From the NCBI GenBank assembly GCA_003049465.1, contig PYSS01000148.1, positions 1 through 64,000 on the forward strand: a stretch of 64,000 bases of DNA, given 5' to 3'. Of the stretch, positions 46,440 through 58,586 are shown in pieces. This stretch comes from Magnaporthiopsis rhizophila. Taxonomy: Eukaryota > Ascomycota > Sordariomycetes > Magnaporthales > Magnaporthaceae. Every line of letters starts with the position of its first letter. Within the stretch, counting starts at the first letter, position 1. Under the pieces are notes generated by a model. That model searched no databases, was not told where the DNA came from, and saw nothing but the letters and a program-made list of their open reading frames with translations. The translations under genes and the position numbers were made by a program.

Positions 46440-46954
46440 CACGATTCACCGTTCGCTATAACAACCTATTTGTTATCCTTTTATCGTTTTCCACCGAAAT
46501 GCCTTTTTGTTTTATTTATAAAGCGCTAAAATTTGCGCGCTGCGCTATATCCCCCCGCAATTTTTTTAGGTGCATTAAATGCGTTCGTTAAAAATATTTT
46601 CGGTGCAACATGCTAGATTTTTCTCTGTTCCAGCTTGAAAAACTTAGTTATTAATATTTTAAAATAAGGGCTAAATTAAAAGCGGCAAAAGAAAAGCGCT
46701 ATTGCACTAATGCCAAAATTAAGCATTTGCATAAGCAGAAAAAAATATGGTTTGAAAGAAAAATGCGTGCAATTTGTTGTGAAATTGATAGCGTGAAAAA
46801 ATTGGAGCGGGTCGAGCAGAAAAAGGCCGATAAAGCAGCCGCGCAGGCTTTCGCCGCGCCTTTTAATTTGTTAGCCCCCGATTTTCCTTTATTATTTCCG
46901 AGCTGGGCCAATTACAAGATTAACCCCGATTTTGATCTATTGGCCCTATTTTAA
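46440..46954 (+). pseudogene. Antisense Cys-rich and coiled-coil ORF relic, copy in element B
   Basis: The plus strand, opposite to pol. From ~46495 a frame reads F-S-T-E-M-P-F-C-F, then R-C-A-I-S-P (~46545) and R-C-I-K-C-V-R (~46570), giving a Cys cluster like a small zinc-binding motif. After a probable intron end (TTCCAG near 46635), a frame with one TAA continues through a Lys/Glu-rich coiled coil to L-L-A-P-D-F-P-L-L-F-P-S-W-A and L-L-A-L-F at 46954. It matches element A's copy at 41800-42277. Function unknown; a DNA- or RNA-binding accessory protein is one possibility. Confidence 0.6.
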
Positions 46955-49900
46955 CCAGATAAATTATTTTGGTACTGGCATTCCAAATCGAAATCCGAAT
47001 TTTGGCACTGGTATTAACTTTTTTTCAAAAATCTTTTGCCGGTACTTTTCAAAAGCTTTTGATGTATTTTTTAGGTTTGTTTTTCTTTTCCAAATGCTTT
47101 TTTCAATTTTATATTCTGCTTATTTAACCAAATAATATTTGGTTCCGTTAATAATGTTTTTGTTCAAAATTTTTTCGATTTTGTATTTTTATTTTGGGTT
47201 AATTTTTATTAATTTATTACTTTTAAACCCTAATGGTGCTGGTTTAAGCAAATTAATATAAAAAACCGGATAATTTTTTATGGTTAATAGCAGTTAAAAT
47301 TTATAATTAATATTGGAAACCTTTTTTAAAATTTTGAACAGTTTTAATTTTTTATAATTTAATTTATTATTTGATCGTTTTATTTTGATATTGTATCGAA
47401 AAAAATAAATGTTATTTTTTTTTTTAAAAATCGGTTCCTCGATTTTTTTTATTGGTTTGTATAAATATATATTATTATAATTTTTTTAGTTTTATTTGGA
47501 GGTTTTTGTGCAGTTTGGTAAATTTTTTCACCTGTATTTTTATTATTAGGGTATATGGTTTTGTTTTGGGTTTTTTATACACCGTAAATATATATTTATA
47601 ATTTGTATAAAACGGCATAATTCCTATACTTTTATATATTAAATTATTATATGCAAATTATATTATAAAAAATAATTATACTTAATTATTTTATTTATAA
47701 TTAATAAAATAATATAAGTATTGTTTTATAATTTGATTTGTTCGTTTTATTTATTTATCCGTTTAAGGATAATAAACTGTAAAAAAGGCATATTTTGCGC
47801 CTAAATTTGCTATAAGCTGTTTCCAAAATTTGCTATTAAATAATTTATTTTGGTTTAAAATTATACATTTCAGTATTTCGTATTCTGCAATTATATTCCG
47901 GATAAAAATATAAATTAGGTTTATAATTTTTGCGTTTTTTTTAAATAATAAATATATAGCATATTTGGTAAATCAGTTAATTATTATTATAATATTATTA
48001 TATTGGATATTTATAAAGGGTTTTTTTAATTTGGACAGCCCTGTAACAAAATTTGCTGTAATTTTTTGCTATATTTTGTTAAATGCTAGCAAAAGTTGCA
48101 ATAAACCATAAGGTTTATATTTGCTAGTTTTGTTTTTTGCATAATTTTTGCAATTTTTGATTATATTTTGTATTTTAGCACAAATTTCTGTAAATTTGTA
48201 ATATTATCGAAACCTTTTTTAGGTTTTAGCAATCCCCTGGTATTTATTAATTATTTGGTTATAAATTTGCTGGATTTTTTCTGGGGTTTAGCTTTTTTAT
48301 TGGGTTATTTTGGCCAATGCCTGTTGTGCCGGGATCAGGGATCCGTTTGGTCCTTTGGCCAAAATTGCGCATATTTTTGGTGGTATATCTATTTAATAGT
48401 CCGATTAACAGCTCAAAGCATCCGCTCGGCCGTTTTTTGATCCTTTTTTAACCTTAATTCGGAAATTATAATTTTGAAAAAACTGGTTTTATTAAATTTA
48501 TTTTTTGTTTAGCGTTTGGCTAATAATAAATTATAATAGGTTTTTGTAATTAATATATATTATAATTTGGTAATTGGTTTTGCACAAATATATTTTTTAT
48601 TTTTCCAAAATTTTAATAATAGCAAAAAGCTTTTTATTATAAATTTAATAATTTAGCTTAAATTTATTTAGCTTTTGCAAAAAAAATGCACAAAAGTGCA
48701 ATTTTTTTTAATTATTTTGCTATTTTAGCTGCCCCCTAATAATAAAATCTGATGCATTAATTTTAACCTCGAAAGGTTTTTCTGGGTTTGGTATTATTAA
48801 TACCGGTATTTAAATAATAGCTTTTTTTAGCAACTCGAAAATTATTTATTTTTATATTCCCTAATAAAACTGGGTATCGTTTTTGGTAAAATTTATAAAT
48901 AATATAACCTTTTTGCTAAAATTTCGGATAAATTTTCGGTAAAAATTTAAAAATTTTAAAAAATTTTGTATTTTTTTAACCGTAATGGATATAAGTTAAT
49001 TTTTTATTACTTGTACCTTTTTGGGTTCCATCCGAACTTTTTTTTATTTAATAACAAATCCAAAAAAAACCACCTTTAAAAAGTGCCATATATATTTATC
49101 CGAATTAACCAGAAATTTTGCGTTTTGCAACTTTTGTAATACTTTATACATATATTATTTATATTTTTCTAATATTTTTAAAAAAATTAAAATATTATTC
49201 AAATATATAAGGGTAAAAATATCGAGGTACTTTTATAATACGTAATTAATTATTTGCTGGAACGTGGCTGGTACATTAATAAGCCCGAAAATTATTACCA
49301 ATAATTCGAAAATTTTAAATTTGGTTCGAAAAGCGGTTTTCCATTTATCCTTTTCTTTAATTTTTAATAAGCTATAAATTTTGCATAAATTTAGGGCTAT
49401 AAATTATCGGCTTTTTCCGAGCTTATTTTTAAATTTATTAATTAAAAATAAAGGATACCGATCCTTTATTATTTTTTGATTTAACAAATAATAATCGATA
49501 TATATCCGTTTTTTTTTGTTTTTTTTGGGAATAAACAAAATTTTATATTCTATAAAAAAGTTAAAAGGTTTGGTAAATCCTTTCCTGATTTTTTCCTCGA
49601 GCTATTCCTATAATAGCTTTTTTTATTAAAGATTTAATCGGTACAGCTTTTAATATTTGAGCTATACTTCCGGTTTAAGCTTGATTTTGTAATTAAACGG
49701 TCCATATTTTGGCAATACCATTTTCAAATTTTTTTGGAATAATTTCCAATACTTATAATATTTTTCAAAAATGTTTTTAAATTTTTTTTTGGTGATTTTT
49801 TGCTTGTTAGGTTCGTTTGCATCCGTATTTATTAGTATTTTGGTTGGTACGGTTTGCCAGGGTTGATTGCTAAATTTTGCTGCTATTATAACTGCCTTTT

Positions 49901-52591
49901 TTGGCGTTTATTTTTTATTATCCGGAACCTGTGGTTATTGGGCTTTTTTATTAGTTAATAATAATTTTTTTTATTAAATTTATTTAGTAATCCAATTTAT
50001 TAAAGGATTATATTTTTTAAATTATAAAAAGCTTAAAATTAGGTTTTCCCTTTTTATATTTATAATGTTTAGGGTTATTTTGCAAATTTTCCCCAGAAGT
50101 TAAAATTTGAATTGATTAATTTTAATATTAATTTTTTTTCCGTTAAATATAATTAGCTTTTATTTTATTATTATAAGGTTATATGGTTTTTTTTTTAATA
50201 TATCGGAATATTGTACCTTTTTATTGCTTTTAGCGAAAAATAATTTTTTTGGGTTTCGCAATCGATTATAATTTTTATTTTTCGCTTTTTCCAATATATT
50301 ATTATCATAATATATTTATACTGGTCGATAATTATTATTGTTAGGAATTTTGCTGGTTATTATCCTATCCGTGCCTTATTTTTGGATAAATTTTCTAATT
50401 TTTTGCTTAAAACGTTTGCTTTTAGGCTTTGATTATTTTTGTTAATCGGGCAAACTTATCCGTCCAAATCTTTGCTTTTTTTTTTATATATACCTTATAT
50501 TTCGGTTTTTTATATATCTGGTATGTAAAAATTCCTGCTAAATATATTATGGGGTACGCTGGTAATAATTTAAAGGTTGCTGCAAAATTTTTGTAACCCA
50601 TTTTTATTATTTATTATTTTGGAAGCTGGTATTTTTATTATAAATATTGCACTAACCCTTTTCCCTTTTTTTATGGGAAAAAATTATATTTTAATTTTTT
50701 GGCTATATATTATTAATAATTATTATACAAATATTTGGCCCAAAAAAATTTATTATAATAGCCTGTATCAAGGTTTATATTTTTATAATTTAGCATATAT
50801 GGCTGTGCTAACCGTTAGTTTAGGTTCGGAATATTTTCAAATAATGCCCCATAATAAATAATCGATTGGTTATTTTTTAATTAATCCAAAGGTTTTTTTT
50901 TATCGTTTTGCGCCAATTTTTTATATATTAAACTATCGATAGGTTTAGGCTGATCCTAAAACCATTAATTTGTTTTCAAAAACCTAAATAAGGTATATAT
51001 TTTCCGTATTTTTTTTTGGTTATAAAGGATTATTTTTTTATATCGATCAGTTACTAATCAAATTTTTGCTGAAATTTTTTGAAATTAATAATATATTATT
51101 ATTATTATTTGTTAAATTTTTTATTATTAGGGTCCGTTTTTATAATTTTCCTAAGTATTATTAGGCTTAATTTTTTTTTTTAGGCTCATATTAAATGCAT
51201 TTGGCCCAAAAACTGTTCCATTTTTATATTTATATTTAAATTTTCCTCGGAATTATTAACCAAAATATTCGATACATTTTTATACTAAACTAGCTTTTTA
51301 AATTTTTCCAAAACGTGCGCTGCTATATTATTTTTTTTTTGGATATTATAAAATTGGTATTTGTTTTAATTTTTTTTTAATTACCAAACCGGGATTGATC
51401 GACCCATTATATTGCAGCGATTTATTATTTTGGATAATACCCTGTGGCATTTTTATCGAAGCAATAAATTATACAATTTTCGTTAAAACAGTAAATTCAG
51501 CTAAACGATGCTCCAAAATACAGGCTTTTTTCTTTTATTTATTATATTATTTTGGATAAGGCCAAAATTATAGGTTCGTTTTTTTTTTGCTTATTTTTTT
51601 GGCAAAGGACAGCCATTTATTGGTTTTTTTACGGACAGTTTTTTTTAATATATCCTTTTTTCCCATATTTAAAATATTTCTTATCCTTTAAATTTTTAAA
51701 CCTAATATATTTTTGTTTTTTTTGCTGGTGTATAATTTTAGCACTAAAATTTATAAATCCAGGGTGTATATTATAAACCATAAATTATTGTTATTTTGCT
51801 TTTTTTTGGTTGGTTTTATTATTTTGCATTACTGGTTTGGTTTATTAAACTTTTTTTTTAAAGCAATATTTGTACAGTTTATTATTAATATAAATAATTA
51901 TAATAATATAATTAATAAAATTCTCAGATTATTCCTGTTTGGATAGCTTATTTTTTATATTATCCTTTAACTTTTGATAAAATTAAATTATTTTGGTATC
52001 CTTTATCTAATTAAGCTTATTAACCAGTTGTTAAAATTTAAAAATATAAATTAATACAGGGCCTTTTTGCCAAAACTGGAGCAATTTCCTTTTAGCCATT
52101 TATTTTTTATCAATTTGTCCGAAAACCTTTGCAACCTTTTCTCCGAATTTTTCGAAATCGGCAACCACCAGCTTGGTTTTTTTTTTGGATTTATTATGCC
52201 CCTTTAAATAATTGGACCAAATAGGTTCGAACTAATTTTTAATTTTGCCATTCAGGCGCATGGCTATATAGGTAACTTTTTATTTTTTCTGCTAAAAATG
52301 GTTTTGATAAAACAAAAAATATCCTTTATATTTGGTTAGAAACATTTTAATTTTACCTTTTTTTTTATTATATTTATTAGGCAAAAGGAATTTGTAAAAT
52401 TTAACGGCAATAAAAAATTTGGTTTAAACTTTTTTAAATTTCTCGATTTCCGTAATAAATATTTATATAGCCGCCGAAAAATTATTATACAGTTTGCCAG
52501 CAATAATAATATTTTTGGGTTTTTTATTTGCGGTTAATATAATTGCTATTATTCGTTACCTCCGGTAAATACTAAACAGGATCAATTAAAA

Positions 52592-53054
52592 TGTTACAAA
52601 TGGTTTTTTGCTTTTAGGGTAGGGTATACTAGGAAAGGTGCTGAGCAGTATAATTTTCACAAGGTTATTTGTGTTAAAAAACTGAAATAGTAATAAAAAT
52701 TTCGATTGTTTGCCTAAAGGATTACTTTGGAGCTAATTTAGGTTAACTGATGCCGAGGCTTTAATTAAAGCTATTTTAACACGGTAAAAAACCCTTGCCT
52801 TATATACCGGCAACCCTTCCATATTATGTTTGTGCTATATTTGTTATGTTGCATAACGGACATATCACTGTGCTATGTTTGCTATGTTACATAGCAGATA
52901 TATTATCCGTGCTTAGGTAAGTGCCTAATCACGTGACTTCCTTCCTAGCTTGGCTTTAGTTATTCGGCCTTTAGCCTTTATGACTGCGGGGTAAAGGCGT
53001 CCCGCTGGGGGTTAGCCCCAGCCCTTTTGTCCCCTGCCAGCTGTGGTCGTAACA
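52592..53054 (-). repeat. 5' LTR of element B (463 bp)
   Basis: TGTTACAAAT...GTCGTAACA. It has the same length as its partner and is followed by the TTTGT duplication at 53055. Its inner end leads into the B gag relic. Confidence 0.92.
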
Positions 53055-55149
53055 TTTGTATTCCGGTTTTTTGTATATCCAATATGTAAAAATTCCTGCC
53101 ATATATATTATGGGGTATGCTGGCAATAATTCAAAGGTTGCTGTGAGATTTTTATAACCCATTTTTGCCATTTACCATTTCGGAAACTGGTATTTTTATT
53201 ATGGGTATTATATTAGTTTTTTTCCCTTTCTCCGTAAAAAAAAATTATATTTTAATTTTTTAGCTATATGCTATTTATAATTATTGTATAGGTATTTGGC
53301 CCAAAATAATTTGTTATAATATTTTGTATTAGGGTTTATATTTTTATAGTTTAGCATGTATGGTTATGCTAACCGCTGGTTCAGGTTTGGGATTTTTTCG
53401 AATAGTGCCCTGTAATAGGTAACCGATTGATTATTTTTTAACCAATCCAGGGGTTTTTTTTTATTGTTTTGCGCCGGTTTTTTGTGTATTAAACCGCCGA
53501 TGGGTTTGGGCTAATCCCAAAATTATCGATTTATTTTCAGGAACCTAAATAAGGTATATACCTTTTGTATTTCCTTTTTGGTTATGAAGGGTTATTTTTT
53601 TATATCGATCAGTTGCTGATCGAGTTTTTGCTGGAGTTTTTTGAAATTAATAACGTATTATTATTATTATTTACCAAAATTTTTGTTATTGGGGCCTATT
53701 TTTGCGGTTCTTTTGAATATTATTAGGTTTAGTTTTTTTTTTGGGCTTGTATCAAATACATTTGGCCCAAAAGCTGTTCCATTTTTATATTTGTGTTTAA
53801 ATTTTCCTCGGAATTATTAACCGAGGTGTTCGATACGCTTTTGCATTGGGCTAATTTTTTAAATTCTTTCGAAATATGCGCTGCTGTGCTATCCTTTTTT
53901 TCGGATATTATAAAATTGGTGGTTATCCCGATTTTTCCTTTATTATCGATCCGGGATTAATTGATCCGTTATATTATAATAATTTATTATTTTGGGTAAT
54001 ACCCTGTAATATTTTTATTAAAATAATAAATTATACAATTTTTATTAAAATAATAGGTTTAATTAAACGATATTTCGGAATACAGGTTTTTTTTTTATTT
54101 ATTATATTACCCTGGGTAAGGCCGGAATTATAGGTTTGTATCCTTTTGGTGCATTTTTTTGGCAAAAAATAGCCGTTTATCGGTTTTTTTGCGGATAATC
54201 TTTTTTAATATATCCTTTTTTTCCATATTTAAAATATTTCCCGTTTTTTGGGTTTTTGAACCTGATATGCTTTTGTTTTTTTTGCTGGTGTGTAGTTTTA
54301 GTGCTAAAAATTATAGGTTTAGGGTGTATATTATAAGCTGTGGATTATTATTATTTTGCTTTTTTTTGGTTGGTTTTATTATTTTGCGCTATTGGCTTAA
54401 TTTACTGGGCTTTTGTTTTAAGTATTGTTTGTATAATTTATTATTAATATAAACGGTTATAATAATATAATCGATAAAATTTTTAGGTTATTTTTGTTTG
54501 GATAATTTGTTTTTCATATTATTTTTTAACCTTTAATAAAGCTGGATTATTGTAGTATTTTCCGTTTAATCGAATTTGTTAACCAGCCGCTAAAATTCGG
54601 AAATATAGATTAATACGGGGCCTTTTTGCCGGAGCTGGAGCAATTTTTTTTCGGTTATCCGTTTTTTGTCGACCTATTTAAAAATTTTGGCAACCTTTTT
54701 TCCGAATTTTTCGAAATTAGCAAATATTAGTTTGGTTTTTTTTTGGATTTGTTATGCCCTTTTAAATAATTGAACCAAATGGGTTCGAATTAATCTTTAA
54801 CCTTGCTATTTAAATATATAACTATATAAATAATTTTTTGTTTTTCCCGTTAAAAATGGTCTTAATAAAACAGGAAATATCCTTTATATTTGGTCAGGAA
54901 CGTTTTGATTTTGCTTTTCTTTTTATCGTATTTATTAGGCAAGGGAAATTTGTAAAATTTAACGGTAATATAAAACTTGGCCTAAGCTTTTTTAAATTTT
55001 TCGATTTCCGTAATAAGTGCTTGTATGGCTGCCGAGGGGTTGCTGTACAATTTGCTAGCAATGGTGATGCTCTCGGATTTTTTGCCTGCGGTTGATATAA
55101 TTGTTATTATTTGTTACTTTCGGTAGGTACTGAACAGGATCAATTAAAA

Positions 55150-55649
55150 TGTTACAAATGGTTTTTTGTTTTTAGGGTAGGGTATGTTAAAAAAGGTATT
55201 GAGCAATACGGTTTTCACAAGATTGTTTTGTGCTGGGAACTGGGGTAATAATAAAGGTTTTGATTGCTTGCTTAAAAGGGTGCTTTGAAATTAATTTAGG
55301 TTAATTAATGCCAAAGCCTTAGTTACGAATTATTTAACACAATAAAAAACCTTTGCTTTATATATCCGTGATATTTCCGTGCCAGATTTATGCTATATTT
55401 GTTATATTATATAACGAACATATTATTGTGCTATATCTGTTATGTTATATAACGAACATATTACTGTGCTATATTTGTTATATTGTATAACAGATATATC
55501 ACCCGTGCTTAGGTAAATACCTAGTTACGTAATTTCCTGTTTGCCTGTCCTTAGTTATTCGGCCTTTGGCCTTTATAATTGCGGGGTAAAGGCGTCCTGC
55601 TGGGGGTTGGTCCCAGCCCTTCTGCCCCCTGCCAGCTGTGGTTGTAACA
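55150..55649 (-). repeat. 5' LTR of element A (500 bp)
   Basis: TGTTACAAAT...GTTGTAACA. It has three ~37-bp internal units as in 41138-41637 and is followed by GAAGA at 55650. Confidence 0.92.
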
Positions 55650-55654
55650 GAAGA

Positions 55655-58067
55655 ATGGGGCCGCTGCTTTATAAAAGCCTACCGAAATATGACCAAAACC
55701 GGTTATTAATCCAAAATTGAAACTGTTTTAGCCATAATAGGATTATCCCTTATTTTTAAGCAAAAATGCTGGTTGAACCACCCAAAACTTTTATTATTCA
55801 AATATTATTCGCCCCTTTTATATAAAGCAAAATTAGTACTTTTTTTAGGGATGTATTTGTACCAACCAAAAAAATGAACGCCTATTTATCCAAAGCTTTT
55901 TCGGCCTTTAAAATTACCAATTTTATAAAAAGGTATTAAATTATTATTATTTTAAAAAGCTTTTTGCAAATAATAAACATATCCAATAAGCTTTTATAAA
56001 ATAATTGGCAAGGGTTATTTCCAACCTATTCCAAAATATCCCAATATACCGTAAAACAAAACCATCCAATAATAATAACCCTTTTTTGGATAACAAAAGG
56101 CTTTAGGGCGGTCCCGGTTAAAGGCTTTTATAAGGATCACCCCAGGGGCCCCCCAAACGAATATGGTGCACCCCATCCCCCCAGGAAAAACCCAGCTTAA
56201 AACAATATGAACAAATATATTTTAATTTTTCAGCCAATCTAAAATAATCACCTTATTTTGATAAAAATAAGGCCAAATTTAAAAATTGATAATTTCAGTC
56301 TACAATTTATATAAAGGTTATACCAAAAGGGTTTAAAAGTAACAAATATAAAATAATATGGATCGGGTTTTTGTTAAAAGGGTAAGTTTTTCGGTTCCAT
56401 ATTATTTATGCACAATCCTTTATTATTCTGAAACTGGAAAATACCTGGAAATATTACGCTTTTATTATAAAGGATTATTATAAAAATTTTAATAAAAAAC
56501 GAACGGAAACAAACAAAATGCAGGCTTTTAAATATAAAAATAATATTATTAATTATTTTACAGAGCTTAATTAATATAATTATATTGCTAAATAAACCGG
56601 AATTATTTTCCAAAACCATATTCGAAATGCTTTGCTTAATAGGATTATTATTTTGGTATATTCCTTTAAAAGAAAAATCTTTATTAATAATGCAAAATTT
56701 TTGGAAGTTTATTAAAAAGCAGGTATTATTTACAAATAAATGCAGGCTAATAAGGCTTTTACGAAAGAAATACCGGTGAAAAATAAAAATGCAAAAAAAG
56801 GGAAAAGCGAGCCCATTTTAATACAGAAGCGCTCGAATACAGGCCAATCCTGCAATAAAAATTTTAAAATCTGCCAAAATTAATTTTTAAACCCAGTTGG
56901 GAAATAAAAAAAATTTATCCCCGAAAATAAAAAGGATAATATATAGCTTTCGGTGAAACAAGCTTTTAAAAAAATAAAATAAGCCGATATTAATAAGCGG
57001 AAATAAAATAAATATCCGTATTAAAGGTGCGGCAATTCCAATTACCACACCTTTATTTATTTCGCCAAAAAAAATATTAATAAAAAATTATTGCTTCTGG
57101 CACCAATTAAAATTTTATCCATTTTAATTTTACGAATAATTAGCAAAAAATTTGCTAAAGTGCCTCCTTTTAAAAAGTTGGCTATAAAAAAACCCAAACT
57201 GGCAGCGGTTATTTTTACCGATCCCCCTTTTAAGGTTTTTACGAAGGATAAATCCGATAGCGATTGCTAATAATCCAAATTTGCGGTATCCGATAATTAA
57301 TTTAAAATAAATTACTGATTTGTTATAATAATAAGGGTTTCAGCCCTAAGGTTTAAAAAGGAGATATTTATTAAAGCTTTTTTAGATCCAGAAAGTGCTA
57401 TAGCATTTATCTCCTACAAAATTGCCAAAAAAATGAGGCTTTTTATCAAATTGCGTAAATTTTTTAAAATAGTGCTCGGAGTCAATTATGCCCCGTTATA
57501 ATTGGCCGGAAAGGCTTATATGCCCAATATTATTATCCGATACCAAAATTATCAGTCCAAAATTGCATTTAAAATTATAAATATAGGACCAGATTATAAA
57601 ATTATCCTTTTTTATTAATAATTATAATAATACGAACCTTTAGAATTTTGGAGAAGCCTGATAAATATCCGGTTTGATCATCCAAAATATGATTTATGCA
57701 ATATAATTAAAGGGAAAAATTTGCGATTGTTAAAACCAGGATAAAATTTTTACCACCGATCCTGTAATAATAACTGCTATCAAAATATTGGCCAAGGCAA
57801 ATAATAAAAAATACATTTAATAAGCAGTATCTGATAAATTTAAGGATTTTTTTTCTATTATATTAAATAAAACAGTAATGCGTTTGCCCGATTATTAACC
57901 ATAAAATTATGCTATTAAATTTAAAAAAGGAGCTATATTTGCCTAAGGATTTATATATAATATAAGCGCCCAAAAATTTGAAATTTTTAAACCCTGGATT
58001 TAGAAAAACCTGGAAACAAAACAAATAAAATATTTGATAATTTTTTATGGAGCTTTTTTAATATTTG
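55655..58067 (+). pseudogene. Gag/protease part of the outer element
   Basis: This continues the outer element after nested element A. The plus strand near 57380-57430 reads L-D-P-E-S-A-I-A-F-I-S followed by K-I-A-K-K, the retroviral-type protease start (consensus D-S/P-G-S), with Gly changed to Glu. The rest is stop-rich. Confidence 0.6.
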
Positions 58068-58581
58068 TGTTACAATCACAGGCCTTCTGCTCCTAGGGTA
58101 GGGCACCTAGGGGCGGTGTTGAGCAGTACTGGGGTGCAAGGTCGCCTTGCACGTGATCTGGGGGTCTGGTAAAACAGTTATCTGTATTTCGTTTGCCCAA
58201 ANGTAAAACAGTTATCTGTATTTCGTTTGCCCAAAGGGTTGCCTTGGAGCTAACTTAGGTTGACTAATACAAAAACCTCAGTCAAAAACTACCTAGCACA
58301 ATAAGAATCCTCCCCTTATATACCCGTAATTTCCCCTACCACGTCCGTGCTATATCTGTTATATTGTATAGCGAACATATTACCATGCTATATCTGCTAT
58401 ATCTGCTATATCGCATAGCAAACATATCAATCTTGTCATCCGTGCTTAGGTAAGTGTCTAATCACGTGACTCCCTCCTGGCCTTGGTCACTCGGCCCATG
58501 GCTTGCATGACTGCGGGGTAAAGGCGTCCCGCTGGGGGTTAGCCCCAGCCCTTCCGTCCCCTGCCAGTTGTGGTCGTAACA
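58068..58581. repeat. Solo LTR, target duplication ATTTG, with an assembly seam
   Basis: TGTTACAATC...GTCGTAACA between ATTTG copies (58063-58067, 58582-58586). It is closest to the solo LTR at 38621. A perfect 33-bp direct duplication (58169-58201 and 58203-58235) flanks a single N at 58202, most likely an assembly join rather than biology. Confidence 0.92.
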
Positions 58582-58586
58582 ATTTG

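Larger units (their letters stand above)
45826..53054 (-). mobile_element. Ty3/gypsy element B, full-length, inserted in element A
   Basis: 7,229 bp with two 463-bp LTRs (45826-46288, 52592-53054) and a target duplication TTTGT (45821-45825, 53055-53059). The interior is ~6.3 kb. Minus-strand order: 5' LTR at right, gag relic ~52.5-51.9 kb (with K-Y-K-G-Y-F-L-F-Y and D-F-E-K-F-G-E-K-V), RT with Y-L-N-N at ~49199-49194, integrase, chromodomain ~47.2-47.0 kb, 3' LTR at left. It is the same family as A, so a copy inserted into its own relative. Stops are dense; no intact gene remains. Confidence 0.93.
41138..55649 (-). mobile_element. Ty3/gypsy element A, itself interrupted by element B
   Basis: The outer boundaries are two 500-bp LTRs (41138-41637 and 55150-55649) flanked by GAAGA (41133-41137, 55650-55654). 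The interior is in two pieces, 41638-45825 and 53055-55149, that add up to about 6.28 kb, nearly the 6.30 kb interior of element B. Minus-strand order: 5' LTR at right, gag relic ~55.1-54.5 kb, reverse transcriptase ~44.5 kb, chromodomain relic ~42.56-42.34 kb, 3' LTR at left. The RT core reads Y-L-N-N at ~44524-44519 instead of Y-L-D-D. Confidence 0.92.

Noticed and set aside
41138..55649. Interpretation as a tandem array of three elements sharing four LTRs
   Set aside because: Target duplications (GAAGA outside, TTTGT inside) and LTR lengths (500/463/463/500) show one element inserted within another.
38621..58581. The two GC-rich LTRs as the ends of one long element
   Set aside because: Each has its own matching 5-bp duplication (CCCAA and ATTTG), so they are separate solo LTRs.
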